64,000 nt of DNA from Petrolisthes cinctipes (lineage: Eukaryota; Arthropoda; Malacostraca; Decapoda; Porcellanidae), in contig JAWQEG010000279.1 of the NCBI GenBank assembly GCA_033782935.1, positions 1,884,001 through 1,948,000 of the forward strand, read 5' to 3'. Each line of letters begins with the position of its first letter. Position 1 is the first letter of the stretch. A program made the translations under genes and the position numbers. Below the pieces are notes generated by a model. That model did not search any database, had not been told where the DNA came from, and saw nothing but the letters and a program-made list of their open reading frames with translations. Below, piece after piece: positions 24,813-38,810 of the stretch.

Positions 24813-27230
24813 TACTGAAGATACATGCACATATTGACTTTGGGCATCTAAAATATCGATTTTCATTATGTTTTGAGCATGTTTTTTGAAAATACTCTAA
24901 CACGGAGTAGGCATGTACAGATCGCTTCTGGGACCCCTAAATATCGAATTTTCGGGTGTTTTGGGACTGAATTTGAGATATCGACTTTTTGGCACCTAAA
25001 AGATCGATTTTTAGCATGTTTTTAGCCTATATTTTGAAAATATTCTAGCACTGAGTAGGCATGTACAGATTGCTTCTGGGACCCCAAAATATTGAATTTT
25101 CGGGTGTTTTGAGCCTGAATTTGAGATATAAACGGGTACAGAAGATACATGCACATATTGACTTTGGGCACCAAAAATATCGATTTTCAGCATGTTTTGG
25201 GCCTGAATTTTGAAAATACTCTAACACGGAGTAGGCATGTACAGATCGCTTCTGGGACCCCAAAATATCGAATTTTCGGGTGTTTAGGGCCAGAATTTGA
25301 GATATAAACGGGTACAGAAGATGCATGCCCATATCGACTTTTGGGCACCTAAAAGATCGATTTTCAGTATGTTTTTGGCCTGTATTTTGAAAATACTCTA
25401 ACACGGAGTAGGCATATACAGATACCTTCTGGGACCTCTAAATATCGAATTTTCGGGTGTTTTGGTACTGAATTTGAGATATCGATTTTTCGGCACCTAA
25501 AATGTCGATTTTTAGCATGTTTTTAGCCTATATTTTGAAAATATTCTAGCACTGTGTAGGCATGTACAGATTGCTTCTGGGACCCCAAAATATTGAATTT
25601 TCGGGTGTTTTGAGCTTGAATTTGAGATATAAACGGGTACTGAAGATGCATGCACATATCTACTTTTGTGCACCTAAAAGATCGATTTTCAGTATGTTTT
25701 GAGCATGTATTTTGAAAATACTCTAACACGGAGTAGGCATGTACAGATCGCTTCTGGGACTCCTAAATATCGAATTTTCGGGTGTTTTGGGACTGAATTT
25801 GAGATATCGACTTTTTGGCACCTAAAAGATCGATTTTTAGCATGTTTTTAGCCTATATTTTGAAAATATTCTAGCACTGTGTAGGCATGTACAGATTGCT
25901 TCTGGGACCCCAAAATATTGAATTTTCGGGTGTTTTGAGCCTGAATTTGAGATATAAACGGGTACAGAAGATACATGCACATATTGACTTTGGGCATCTA
26001 AAATATCGATTTTCAGCATGTTTTGGGCCTGTATTTTGAAAATACTCTAACACTGAGTAGGCATGTACAGATTGCTTCTGGGACCCCAAAATATTGAATT
26101 TTCGGGTGTTTTGAGCCTGAATTTGAGATCTAAACGGGTACTGAAGATTCATGCACATATCGACTTTTGTGCACCTAAAAGATCGATTTTCAGTATGTTT
26201 TGAGCATGTATTTAAAAAAATACTCTAACACGGAGTAGGCATGTACAGATCGCTTCTGGGAACCCTAAATATCGAATTTTCGGGTGTTTTGGGACTGAAT
26301 TTGAGATATCGACTTTTTGGCACCTAAAAGATCGATTTTTAGCATATTTTTAGCCTATATTTTGAAAATATTCTAGCACTGAGTAGGCATGTACAGATTG
26401 CTTCTGGGACCCCATAATATTAAATTTTCGGGTGTTTTGAGCCTGAATTTGAGATATAAACGGGTACAGAAGATACATGCACATATTGACTTTGGGCATC
26501 TAAAATATCGATTTTCAGTATGTTTTGGGCCTGTATTTTGAAAATACTCTAACACTGAGTAGGCATGTACAGATTCCTTCTGGGACCCCAAAATATTGAA
26601 TTTTCGGGTGTTTTGAGCCTGAATTTTAGATATAAACGGGTACTGAAGATGCATGCACATATCGACTTTTGTGCACCTAAAAGATCGATTTTCAGTATGT
26701 TGTGAGCATGTATTTTGAAAATACTCTAACACGGAATAGGCATGTACAGATACCTTCTTGGACCTCTAAATATCGAATTTTCGGGTGTTTTGGGACTGAA
26801 TTTGAGATATCGTTTTTTTGTCACCTAAAATGTCGATTTTTAGCATGTTTTTAGCCTATATTTTGAAAATATTCTAGCACTGTGTAGGCATGTACAGATT
26901 GCTTCTGGGACCCCAAAATATTGAATTTTCGGGTGTTTTGAGCCTGAATTTGAGATATAAACGGGTACAGAAGATACATGCACATATTGACTTTGGGCAT
27001 CTAAAATATCTATTTTCAGCATGTTTTGGGCCTGTATTTTGAAAATACTCTAACACTGAGTAGGCATGTACAGATTGCTTCTGGGCCCCCAAAATATTGA
27101 ATTTTCGGGTGTTTTGAGCCTGAATTTGAGATATAAACGGGTACTGAAGATGTATGCACATATCGACTTTTGTGCACCTAAAAGATCGATTTTCAGTATG
27201 TTTTGAGCATGTATTTTGAAAATACTCTAA
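24813..27230 (+). repeat. Block S, 24.8-27.2 kb
   Basis: The first 1.5 kb matches about 16850-18340 at offset 7969. The whole block matches about 29470-31890 at offset 4659. Shared sites include catgcccatatcg, gagcttgaatttg, tgggactcctaaat, gatctaaacgggtac, agtatgttgtgagcatg and an A3 monomer (ccttcttggacc) near 26757/31415. It contains B1 (start 25055) and B2 (starts 25881 and 26884). Confidence 0.86.
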
Positions 27231-28330
27231 CACGGAGTAGGCATGTACAGATCGCTTCTGGGACCCCTAAATATAGAATTTTCGGGTGTTTTGGGACTGA
27301 ATTTGAGATATCGACATTTTGGCACCTAAAAGATCGATTTTTAGCATGTTTTTAGCCTATATTTTGAAAATATTCTAGCACTGTGTAGGCATGTACAGAT
27401 TGCTTCTGGGACCCCAAAATATTGAATTTTCGGGTGTTTTGAGCCTGAATTTGAGATATAAACGGGTACAGAAGATACATGCACATATTGACTTTGGGCA
27501 TCTAAAATATCGATTTTAAGCATGTTTTGGGCCTGTATTTTGAAAATACTCTAACACTGAGTAGGCATGTACAGATTGCTTCTGGGACCCCAAAATATTG
27601 AATTTTCGGGTGTTTTGAGCCTGAATTTGAGATATAAACGGGTACTGAAGATGCATGCACATATCGACTTTTGTGCACCTAAAAGATCGATTTTCAGTAT
27701 GTTTTGATCATGTATTTTGAAAATACTCTAACACGGAATAGGCATGTACAGATACCTTCTTGGACCTCTAAATATCGAATTTTCGGCTGTTTTGGGACTG
27801 AATTTGAGATATCGTTTTTTTGTCACCTAAAATGTCGATTTTTAGCATGTTTTTAGCCTATATTTTGAAAATATTCTAGCACTGTGTAGGCATGTACAGA
27901 TTGCTTCTGGGACCCCAAAATATTGAATTTTCGGATGTTTTGAGCCTGAATTTGAGATATAAACGGGTACAGAAGATACATGCACATATTGACTTTAGGG
28001 ATCTAAAATATCGATTTTCAGCATGTTTTGGGCCTGTATTTTGAAAATACTCTAACACTGAGTAGGCATGTACAGATTGCTTCTGGGACCCCAAAATATT
28101 GAATTTTCGGGTGTTTTGAGCCTGAATTTGAGATATAAACGGGTACTGAAGATGCATGCACATATTGAATTTGGGCATCTAAAATATCGATTTTCAGTAT
28201 GTTTTGAGCATGTTTTTTTGAAAATACTCTAACACGGAGTAGGCATGTACAGATCGCTTCTGGGACCCCTAAATATCGAATTTTCGGGTGTTTTGGGACT
28301 GAATTTGAGATATCGACTTTTTGGCACCTA
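27231..28330 (+). repeat. HOR segment with second A3 monomer
   Basis: This holds A1, B2 (start 27385), C2, an A3 monomer with ttcggctgttttggg near 27784, B2, a C2/B2 hybrid and A1. The C2/B2 hybrid (catattgaatttgggcatc, then gagcatgtttttttg) resembles hybrids at 16.8, 24.8, 29.4 and 34.1 kb. No gene is seen. Confidence 0.8.
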
Positions 28331-30980
28331 AAATATCGATTTTTAGCATGTTTTTAGCCTATATTTTGAAAATATTCTAGCACTGAGTAGGCATGTACAG
28401 ATTGCTTCTGGGACCCCAAAATATTGAATTTTCGGGTGTTTTGAGCCTGAATTTGAGATATAAACGGGTACAGATGATACATGCACAATATTGACTTTGG
28501 GCACCAAAAATATCGATTTTCAGCATGTTTTGGGCCTGAATTTTGAAAATACTCTAACACGGAGTAGGCATGTACAGATCGCTTCTGGGACCCCAAAATA
28601 TCGAATTTTCGGGTGTTTAGGGCCAGAATTTGAGATATAAACGGGTACAGAAGATGCATGCACATATCGACTTTTGGGCACCTAAAAGATCGATTTTCAG
28701 TATGTTTTTGGCCTGTATTTTGAAAATACTCTAACACGGAGTAGGCATGTACAGATACCTTCTGGGACCTCTAAATATCGAATTTTCGGGTGTTTTGGGA
28801 CTGAATTTGAGATATCGATTTTTTGGCACCTAAAATGTCGATTTTTAGCATGTTTTTAGACTATATTTTGAAAATATTCTAGCACTGTGTAGGCATGTAC
28901 AGATTGCTTCTGGGACCCCAAAATATCGAATTTTCGGGTGTTTAGGGCCAGAATTTGAGATATAAACGGGTACAGAAGATGCATGCACATATCGACTTTT
29001 GGGCACCTAAAAGATCGATTTTCAGTATGTTTTTGGCCTGTATTTTGAAAATACTCTAACACAGTGTAGGCATGTACAGATACCTTCTGGGACCTCTAAA
29101 TATCGAATTTTCGGGTGTTTTGGGACTGAATTTGAGATATCGATTTTTTGGCACCTAAAATGTCGATTTTTAGCATGTTTTTAGCCTATATTTTGAAAAT
29201 ATTCTAGCACTGTGTAGGCATGTACAGATTGATTCTGGGACTACAAAATATTGAATTTTCGGGTGTTTTGAGCCTGAATTTGAGATATAAACGGGTACAG
29301 AAGATACATGCACATATTGATTTTGGGCATCTAAAATATCGATTTTCAGCATGTTTTGGGCCTGTATTTTGAAAATACTCTAACACTGAGTAGGCATGTA
29401 CAGATTGCTTCTGGGACCCCAAAATATTGAATTTTCGGGTGTTTTGAGCCTGAATTTGAGATATAAACGGATACTGAAGATGCATGCACATATTGACTTT
29501 GGGCATCTAAAATATCGATTTTCAGTATGTTTTGAGCATGTTTTTTGAAAATACTCTAACACGGAGTAGGCATGTACAGATCGCTTCTGGGACCCCTAAA
29601 TATCGAATTTTCGGGTGTTTTGGGACTGAATTTGAGATATCGACTTTTTGGCACCTAAAAGATCGATTTTTAGCATGTTTTTAGCCTATATTTTGAAAAT
29701 ATTCTAGCACTGAATAGGCATGTACAGATTGCTTCTGGGACCCCAAAATATTGAATTTTCGGGTGTTTTGAGCCTGAATTTGAGATATAAACGGGTACAG
29801 AAGATACATGCACATATTGACTTTGGGCACCAAAAATATCGATTTTCAGCATGTTTTGGGCCTGAATTTTGAAAATACTCTAACACGGAGTAGGCATGTA
29901 CAGATCGCTTCTGGGACCCCAAAATATCGAATTTTCGGGTGTTTAGGGCCAGAATTTGAGATATAAACGGGTACAGAAGATGCATGCCCATATCGACTTT
30001 TGGGCACCTAAAAGATCGATTTTCAGTATGTTTTTGGCCTGTATTTTGAAAATACTCTAACACGGAGTAGGCATATACAGATACCTTCTGGGACCTCTAA
30101 ATATCGAATTTTCGGGTGTTTTGGGACTGAATTTGAGATATCGATTTTTTGGCACCTAAAATGTCGATTTTTAGCATGTTTTTAGCCTATATTTTGAAAA
30201 TATTCTAGCACTGTGTAGGCATGTACAGATTGCTTCTGGGACCCCAAAATATTGAATTTTCGGGTGTTTTGAGCTTGAATTTGAGATATAAACGGGTACT
30301 GAAGATGCATGCACATATCTACTTTTGTGCACCTAAAAGATCGATTTTCAGTATGTTTTGAGCATGTATTTTGAAAATACTCTAACACGGAGTAGGCATG
30401 TACAGATCGCTTCTGGGACTCCTAAATATCGAATTTTCGGGTGTTTTGGGACTGAATTTGAGATATCGACTTTTTGGCACCTAAAAGATCGATTTTTAAC
30501 ATGTTTTTAGCCTATATTTTGAAAATATTCTAGCACTGTGTAGGCATGTACAGATTGCTTCTGGGACCCCAAAATATTGAATTTTCGGGTGTTTTGAGCC
30601 TGAATTTGAGATATAAACGGGTACAGAAGATACATGCACATATTGACTTTGGGCATCTAAAATATCGATTTTCAGCATGTTTTGGGCCTGTATTTTGAAA
30701 ATACTCTAACACTGAGTAGGCATGTACAGATTGCTTCTGGGACCCCAAAATATTGAATTTTCGGGTGTTTTGAGCCTGAATTTGAGATCTAAACGGGTAC
30801 TGAAGATTCATGCACATATCGACTTTTGTGCACCTAAAAGATCGATTTTCAGTATGTTTTGAGCATGTATTTAAAAAAATACTCTAACACGGAGTAGGCA
30901 TGTACAGATCGCTTCTGGGACCCCTAAATATCGAATTTTCGGGTGTTTTGGGACTGAATTTGAGATATCGACTTTTTGGC
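28330..30980 (+). repeat. Block R, copy 2 (12628-bp spacing)
   Basis: This is the partner of about 15700-18350. B2 starts at 29214 and 30540, and B1 at 29714. Private differences such as gggactacaaaat (29239) against gggaccacaaaat (16611) show limited divergence. Its 29.7-30.7 kb part has further copies at 32.0-33.0 and 34.35-35.2 kb. Confidence 0.86.
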
Positions 30981-33020
30981 ACCTAAAAGATCGATTTTTA
31001 GCATATTTTTAGCCTATATTTTGAAAATATTCTAGCACTGAGTAGGCATGTACAGATTGCTTCTGGGACCCCAAAATATTGAATTTTCGGGTGTTTTGAG
31101 CCTGAATTTGAGATATAAACGGGTACAGAAGATACATGCACATATTGACTTTGGGCATCTAAAATATCGATTTTCAGTATGTTTTGGGCCTGTATTTTGA
31201 AAATACTCTAACACTGAGTAGGCATGTACAGATTGCTTCTGGGACCCCAAAATATTGAATTTTCGGGTGTTTTGAGCCTGAATTTTAGATATAAACGGGT
31301 ACTGAAGATGCATGCACATATCGACTTTTGTGCACCTAAAAGATCGATTTTCAGTATGTTGTGAGCATGTATTTTGAAAATACTCTAACACGGAATAGGC
31401 ATGTACAGATACCTTCTTGGACCTCTAAATATCGAATTTTCGGGTGTTTTGGGACTGAATTTGAGATATCGTTTTTTTGTCACCTAAAATGTCGATTTTT
31501 AGCATGTTTTTAGCCTATATTTTGAAAATATTCTAGCACTGTGTAGGCATGTACAGATTGCTTCTGGGACCCCAAAATATTGAATTTTCGGGTGTTTTGA
31601 GCCTGAATTTGAGATATAAACGGGTACAGAAGATATATGCACATATTGACTTTGGGCATCTAAAATATCGATTTTCAGCATGTTTTGGGCCTGTATTTTG
31701 AAAATACTCTAACACTGAGTAGGCATGTACAGATTGCTTCTGGGCCCCCAAAATATTGAATTTTCGGGTGTTTTGAGCCTGAATTTGAGATATAAACGGG
31801 TACAGAAGATGCATGCACATATCGACTTTTGTGCACCTAAAAGATCGATTTTCAGTATGTTTTGAGCATGTATTTTGAAAATACTCTAACACGGAGTAGG
31901 CATGTACAGATCGCTTCTGGGACCCCTACATATCGAATTTTCGGGTGTTTTGGGACTGAATTTGAGATATCGACTTTTTGGCACCTAAAAGATCGATTTT
32001 TAGCATGTTTTTGGCCTATATTTTGAAAATATTCTAGCACTGAGTAGGCATGTACAGATTGCTTCTGGGACCCCAAAATATTGAATTTTCGGGAGTTTTG
32101 AGCCTGAATTTGAGATATAAACGGGTACAGAAGATACATGCACATATTGACTTTGGGCACCAAAAATATCGATTTTCAGCATGTTTTGGGCCTGAATTTT
32201 GAAAATACTCTAACACGGAGTAGGCATGTACAGATCGCTTCTGGGACCCCAAAATATCGAATTTTCGGGTGTTTAGGGCCAGAATATGAGATATAAACGG
32301 GTACAGAAGATGCATGCCCATATCGACTTTTGGGCACCTAAAAGATCTATTTTCAGTATGTTTTTGGCCTGTATTTTGAAAATACTCTAACACGGAGTAG
32401 GCATATACAGATACCTTCTGGGACCTCTAAATATAGAATTTTCGGGTGTTTTGGGACTGAATTTGAGATATCGATTTTTTGGCACCTAAAATGTCGATTT
32501 TTAGCATGTTTTTAGCCTATATTTTGAAAATATTCTAGCACTGTGTAGGCATGTACAGATTGCTTCTGGGACCCCAAAATATTGAATTTTCGGGTGTTTT
32601 GAGCTTGAATTTGAGATATAAACGGGTACTGAAGATGCATGCACATATCTACTTTTGTGCACCTAAAAGATCGATTTTCAGTATGTTTTGAGCATGTATT
32701 TTGAAAATACTCTAACACGGAGTAGGCATGTACAGATCGCTTCTGAGACTCCTAAATATCGAATTTTCGGGTGTTTTGGGACTGAATTTGAGATATCGAC
32801 TTTTTGGCACCTAAAAGATCGATTTTTAGCATGTTTTTAGCCTATATTTTGAAAATATTCTAGCACTGTGTAGGCATGTACAGATTGCTTCTGGGACCCC
32901 AAAATATTGAATTTTCGGGTGTTTTGAGCCTGAATTTGAGATATAAACGGGTACAGAAGATACATGCACATATTGACTTTGGGCATCTAAAATATCGATT
33001 TTAAGCATGTTTTAGGCCTG
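30981..33020 (+). repeat. End of block S copy plus second 2.33-kb unit
   Basis: From 30981 to about 31890 the sequence continues the 4659-bp copy of block S, including A3 near 31415. From about 32000 it matches 29.7-30.7 kb at offset 2330 (B1 start 32044, B2 start 32870), sharing catgcccatatcg, gagcttgaatttg and catatctacttttgtg. Confidence 0.84.
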
Positions 33021-35150
33021 TATTTTGAAAATACTCTAACACTGAGTAGGCATGTACAGATTGCTTCTGGGACCCCAAAATATTGAATTTTCGGGTGTTT
33101 TGAGCCTGAATTTGAGATATAAACGGGTACTGAAGATGCATGCACATATCGACTTTTGTGCACCTAAAAGATCGATTTTCAGTATATTTTGAGCATGTAT
33201 TTTGAAAATACTCTAACACGGAGTAGGCATGTACAGATACCTTCTTGGACCTCTAAATATAGAATTTTCGGCTGTTTTGGGACTGAATTTGAGATATCGT
33301 TTTTTTGTCTCCTAAAATGTCGATTTTTAGCATGTTTTTAGCCTATATTTTGAAAATATTCTAGCACTGTGTAGGCATGTACAGATTGCTTCTGGGACCC
33401 CAAAATATTGAATTTTCGGGTGTTTTGAGCCTGAATTTGAGATATAAACGGGTACAGAAGATACATGCATATATTGACTTTGGGCACCAAAAATATCGAT
33501 TTTCAGCATGTTTTGGGCCTGAATTTTGAAAATACTCTAACACGGAGTAGGCATGTTCAGATCGCTTCTGGGACCCCAAAATATCGAATTTTCGGGTGTT
33601 TAGGGCCAGAATTTAAGATATAAACGGGTACAGAAGATGCATGCACATATCGACTTTTGGGCACCTAAAAGATCGATTTTCAGTATGTTTTTGGCCTGTA
33701 TTTTGAAAATACTCTAACACGGAGTAGGCATGTACAGATACTTTCTGGGACCTCTAAATATCGAATTTTCGGGTGTTTTGGGACTGAATTTGAGATATCG
33801 ATTTTTTGGCACTTAAAATGTCGATTTTTAGCATGTTTTTAGACTATATTTTGAAAATATTCTAGCACTGTGTAGGCATGTACAGATTGCTTCTGGGACC
33901 CCAAAATATTGAATTTTCGGGTGTTTTGAGCCTGAATTTGAGATATAAACGGGTACAGAAGATACATGCACATATTGACTTTGGGCATCTAAAATATCGA
34001 TTTTCAGCATGTTTTGGGCCTGTATTTTGAAAATACTCTAACACTGAGTAGGCATGTACAGATTGCTTCTGGGACCCCAAAATATTGAATTTTCGGGTGT
34101 TTTGAGCCTGAATTTGAGATATAAACGGGTACTGAAGATGCATGCACATATTGACTTTGGGCATCTAAAATATCGATTTTCAGTATGTTTTGAGCATGTT
34201 TTTTGAAAATACTCTAACACGGAGTAGGCATGTACAGATCGCTTCTGGGACCCCTAAATATCGAATTTTCGGGTGTTTTGGGACTGAATTTGAGATATCG
34301 ACTTTTTGGCACCTAAAAGATCGATTTTTAGCATGTTTTTAGCCTATATTTTGAAAATATTCTAGCACTGAGTAGGCATGTACAGATTGCTTCTGAAACC
34401 CCAAAATATTGAATTTTCGGGTGTTTTGAGCCTGAATTTGAGATATAAACGGGTACAGAAGATACATGCACATATTGACTTTGGGCACCAAAAATATCGA
34501 TTTTCAGCATGTTTTGGGCCTGAATTTTGAAAATACTCTAACACGGAGTAGGCATGTACAGATCGCTTCTGGGACCCCAAAATATCGAATTTTCGGGTGT
34601 TTAGGGCCAGAATTTGAGATATAAACGGGTACAGAAGATGCATGCCCATATCGACTTTTGGGCACCTAAAAGATCGATTTTCAGTATGTTTTTGGCCTGT
34701 ATTTTGAAAATACTCTAACACGGATAGGCATATACAGATACCTTCTGGGACCTCTAAATATCGAATTTTCGGGTGTTTTGGGACTGAATTTGAGATATCG
34801 ATTTTTTGGCACCTAAAATGTCGATTTTTAGCATGTTTTTAGCCTATATTTTGAAAATATTCTAGCACTGTGTAGGCATGTACAGATTGCTTCTGGGACC
34901 CCAAAATATTGAATTTTCGGGTGTTTTGAGCTTGAATTTGAGATATAAACGGGTACTGAAGATGCAAGCACATATCTACTTTTGTGCACCTAAAAGATCG
35001 ATTTTCAGTATGTTTTGAGCATGTTTTTTGAAAATACTCTAACACGGAGTAGGCATGTACAGATCGCTTCTGGGACTCCTAAATATCGAATTTTCGGGTG
35101 TTTTGGGACTGAATTTGAGATATCGACTTTTTGGCACCTAAAAGATCGAT
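33021..35150 (+). repeat. HOR segment with third 2.33-kb unit
   Basis: This contains a C2 monomer, A3 near 33243 (ttttttgtctcc variant), B1 (33371), C1, A2 with ggcacttaaaatg at 33809, B2 (33872) and a C2/B2 hybrid. Then comes the third unit, matching 32.0-32.8 kb at 2328/2327 bp, with B1 at 34372. The 33.33-34.1 kb part matches 38.81-39.6 kb at offset 5485 through the shared ggcactta site. Confidence 0.83.
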
Positions 35151-36320
35151 TTTTAGCATGTTTTTAGCCTATATTTTGAAAATATTCTAGCACTGTGTAG
35201 GCATGTACAGATTGCTTCTGGGACCCCAAAATATTGAATTTTCGGGTGTTTTGAGCCTGAATTTGAGATATAAACAGGTACAGAAGATACATGCACATAT
35301 TGACTTTGGGCACCAAAAATATCGATTTTCAGCATGTTTTGGGCCTGAATTTTGAAAATACTCTAACACGGAGTAGGCATGTACAGATCGCTTCTGGGAC
35401 CCCAAAATATCGATTTTTCGGGTGTTTTGGGACTGAATTTGAGATATCGATTTTTTGGCACCTAAAATGTCGATTTTTAGCATGTTTTTAGCCTATATTT
35501 TGAAAATATTCTAGCACTGTGTAGGCATGTACAGATTGCTTCTGTGACCCCAAAATATTGAATTTTCGGGTGTTTTGAGCCTGAATTTGAGATATAAACG
35601 GGTACAGAAGATACATGCACATATTGACTTTGGGCATCTAAAATATCGATTTTCAGCATGTTTTGGGCCTGTATTTTGAAAATACTCTAACACTGAGTAG
35701 GCATGTACAGATTGCTTCTGGGACCCCAAAATATTGAATTTTCGGGTGTTTTGAGCCTGAATTTGAGATATAAACGGGTACTGAAGATGCATGCACATAT
35801 CGACTTTTGTGCACCTAAAAGATCGATTTTCAGTATGTTTTTGGCCTGTATTTTGAAAATACTCTAACACGGCGTAGGCATGTACAGATCGCTTCTGGGA
35901 CCCCTAAATATCGAATTTTCGGGTGTTTTGGGACTGAATTTGAGATATCGACTTTTTGGCACCTAAAAGATCGATTTTTAGCATGTTTTTAGCCTATATT
36001 TTGAAAATATTCTAGCACTGTGTAGGCATGTACAGATTGCTTCTGGGACCCCAAAATATTGAATTTTCGGGTGTTTTAAGCCAGAATTTGAGATATAAAC
36101 GGGTACAGAAGATATATGCACATATTGACTTTGGGCACCAAAAATATCGATTTTCAGCATGTTTTGGGCCTGAATTTTGAAAATACTCTAACACGGAGTA
36201 GGCATGTACAGATCGCTTCTGGGACCCCAAAATATCGATTTTTCGGGTGTTTTTGGACTGAATTTGAGATATCGATTTTTTGGCACCTAAAATGTCGATT
36301 TTTAGCATGTTTTTAGCCTA
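35151..36320 (+). repeat. 825-bp pentamer tandem duplication
   Basis: B1 monomers at 35197 and 36022 lie 825 bp apart, equal to five monomers (A-B-A-B-C: 148+176+148+176+177). In both copies B1 is followed by a C1/A2 chimera (aaaatatcgatttttcggg, then ttttttggcacc), giving a B-A dimer of 324 bp. The same chimera occurs near 41252. Confidence 0.85.
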
Positions 36321-38810
36321 TATTTTGAAAATATTCTAGCACTGTGTAGGCATGTACAGATTGCTTCTGGGACCCCAAAATATTTAATTTTCGGGTGTTT
36401 TGAGCCTGAATTTGAGATATAAACGGGTACAGAAGATACATGCACATATTGACTTTGGGCATCTAAAATATCGATTTTAGCATGTTTTTGGGCCTGTATT
36501 TTGAAAATACTCTAACACTGAGTAGGCATGTACAGATTGCTTCTGGGACCCCAAAATATTGAATTTTCGGGTGTTTTGAGCCTGAATTTGAGATATAAAC
36601 GGGTACTGAAGATGCATGCACATATCGACTTTTGTGCACCTAAAAGATCGATTTTCAGTATGTTTTGAGCATGTATTTTAAAAAATACTCTAACACGGAG
36701 TAGGCATGTACAGATCGCTTCTGGGACCCCTAAATATCGAATTTTCGGGTGTTTTGGGACTGAATTTGAGATATCGACTTTTTGGCACCTAAAAGATCGA
36801 TTTTTAGCATATTTTTAGCCTATATTTTGAAAATATTCTAGCACTGAGTAGGCATGTACAGATTGCTTCTGGGACCCCAAAATATTGAATTTTCGGGTGT
36901 TTTGAGCCTGAATTTGAGATATAAACGGGTACAGAAGATACATGCACATATTGACTTTGGGCATCTAAAGTATCGATTTTCAGCATGTTTTGGGCCTGTA
37001 TTTTGAAAATACTCTAACACTGAGTAGGCATGTACAGATTGCTTCTGGGACCCCAAAATATTGAATTTTCGGGTGTTTTGAGCCTGAATTTGATATATAA
37101 ACGGGTACTGAAGATGCATGCACATATCGACTTTTGTGCACCTAAAAGATCGATTTTCAGTATGTTGTGAGCATGTATTTTGAAAATACTCTAACAAGGA
37201 ATAGGCATGTACAGATACCTTCTTGGACCTCTAAATATCGAATTTTCGGGTGTTTTGAAACTGAATTTGAGATATCGTTTTTTTGTCACCTAAAATGTCG
37301 ATTTTTAGCATGTTTTTAGCCTATATTTTGAAAAAAAATACTAGCACTGTGTAGGCATGTACAGATTGCTTCTGGGACCCCAAAATATTGAATTTTCGGG
37401 TGTTTTGAGCCTAAATTTGAGATATAAACGGGTACAGAAGATACATGCACATATTGACTTTGGGCATCTAAAATATCGATTTTCATCATGTTTTGGGCCT
37501 GTATTTTTAAAATACTCTAACACTGAGTAGGCATGTACAGATTGCTTCTGGGACCCCAAAATATTGAATTTTCGGGTGTTTTGAGCCTGAATTTGAGATA
37601 TAAACGGGTACTGAAGATGCATGCACATATCGACTTTTGTGCACCTAAAAGATCGATTTTCAATATGTTTTGAGCATGTATTTTGAAAATACTCTAACAC
37701 GGAGTAGGCATGTACAGATCGCTTCTGGGACCCCTAAATATAGAATTTTCGGGTGTTTTGGGACTGAATTTGAGATATCGACTTTTTGGCACCTAAAAGA
37801 TCGATTTTTAGCATATTTTTAGCCTATATTTTGAAAATATTCTAGCACTGAGTAGGCATGTACAGATTGCTTCTGGGACCCCAAAATATTGAATTTTCGG
37901 GTGTTTTGAGCCTGAATTTGAGATATAAACGGGTACAGAAGATACATGCACATATCGACTTTGGGCATCTAAAATATCGATTTTCAGCATGTTTTGGGCC
38001 TTTATTTTGAAAATACTCTAACACTGAGTAGGCATGTACAGATTGCTTCTGGGACCCCAAAATATTCAATTTTCGGGTGTTTTGAGCCTGAATTTGATAT
38101 ATAAACGGGTACTGAAGATGCATGCACATATCGACTTTTGTGCACCTAAAAGATCGATTTTCAGTATGTTGTGAGCATGCATTTTGAAAATACTCTAACA
38201 CGGAATAGGCATGTACAGATACCTTCTTGGACCTCTAAATATCGAATTTTCGGGTGTTTTGGGACTGAATTTGAGATATCGTTTTTTTGTCACCTAAAAT
38301 GTCGATTTTTAGCATGTTTTTAGCCTATATTTTGAAAAAAAATACTAGCACTATGTAGGCATGTACAGATTGCTTCTGGGACCCCAAAATATTGAATTTT
38401 AGGGTGTTTTGAGCCTGAATTTGAGATATAAACGGGTACAGAAGATACATGCACATATTGACTTTGGGCATCTAAAATATCGATTTTCATCATGTTTTGG
38501 GCCTGTATTTTTAAAATACTCTAACACTGAGTAGGCATGTACAGATTGCTTCTGGGACCCCAAAATATTGAATTTTCGGGTGTTTTGAGCCTGAATTTGA
38601 GATATAAACGGGTACTGAAGATGCATGCACATATCGACTTTTGTGCACCTAAAAGATCGATTTTCAATATGTTTTGAGCATGTATTTTGAAAATACTCTA
38701 ACACGGAGTAGGCATGTACAGATCGCTTCTGGGACCCCTAAATATCAAATTTGCGGGTGTTTTGGGACTGAATTTGAGATATCGACTTTTTGGCACCTAA
38801 AAGATCGATT
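36321..38810 (+). repeat. 1004-bp tandem duplication of a hexamer
   Basis: B2 monomers at 36848 and 37852, and A3 A-tracts near 37331 and 38335, show two adjacent 1004-bp units. The 2 bp above 1002 come from the A8 tract in A3. Shared sites are agtatgttgtgagcatg, gatatataaacggg and cgattttcatcatg. Part of the unit recurs at 41.7-42.6 kb at offset 4523. Confidence 0.85.
37201..37350 (+). repeat. Monomer subtype A3 with expanded A-tract (150 bp)
   Basis: An A2-derived lineage marked by ccttcttggacc, gatatcgtttttttgtcacc and, here, an A8 tract in ttgaaaaaaaatactagcac where other A monomers have gaaaatattctag. The tract accounts for the extra 2 bp. A3 monomers with the normal tail occur near 26757, 27768, 31415 and 33243. 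Copies with the A8/A9 tract occur near 37331, 38335, 41853, 45697 and 49707. Confidence 0.85.

Noticed and set aside
37325..37345. A8/A9 tract as a retroposon poly(A) tail
   Set aside because: It sits inside an otherwise intact A3 monomer with no target-site duplication or inserted sequence.
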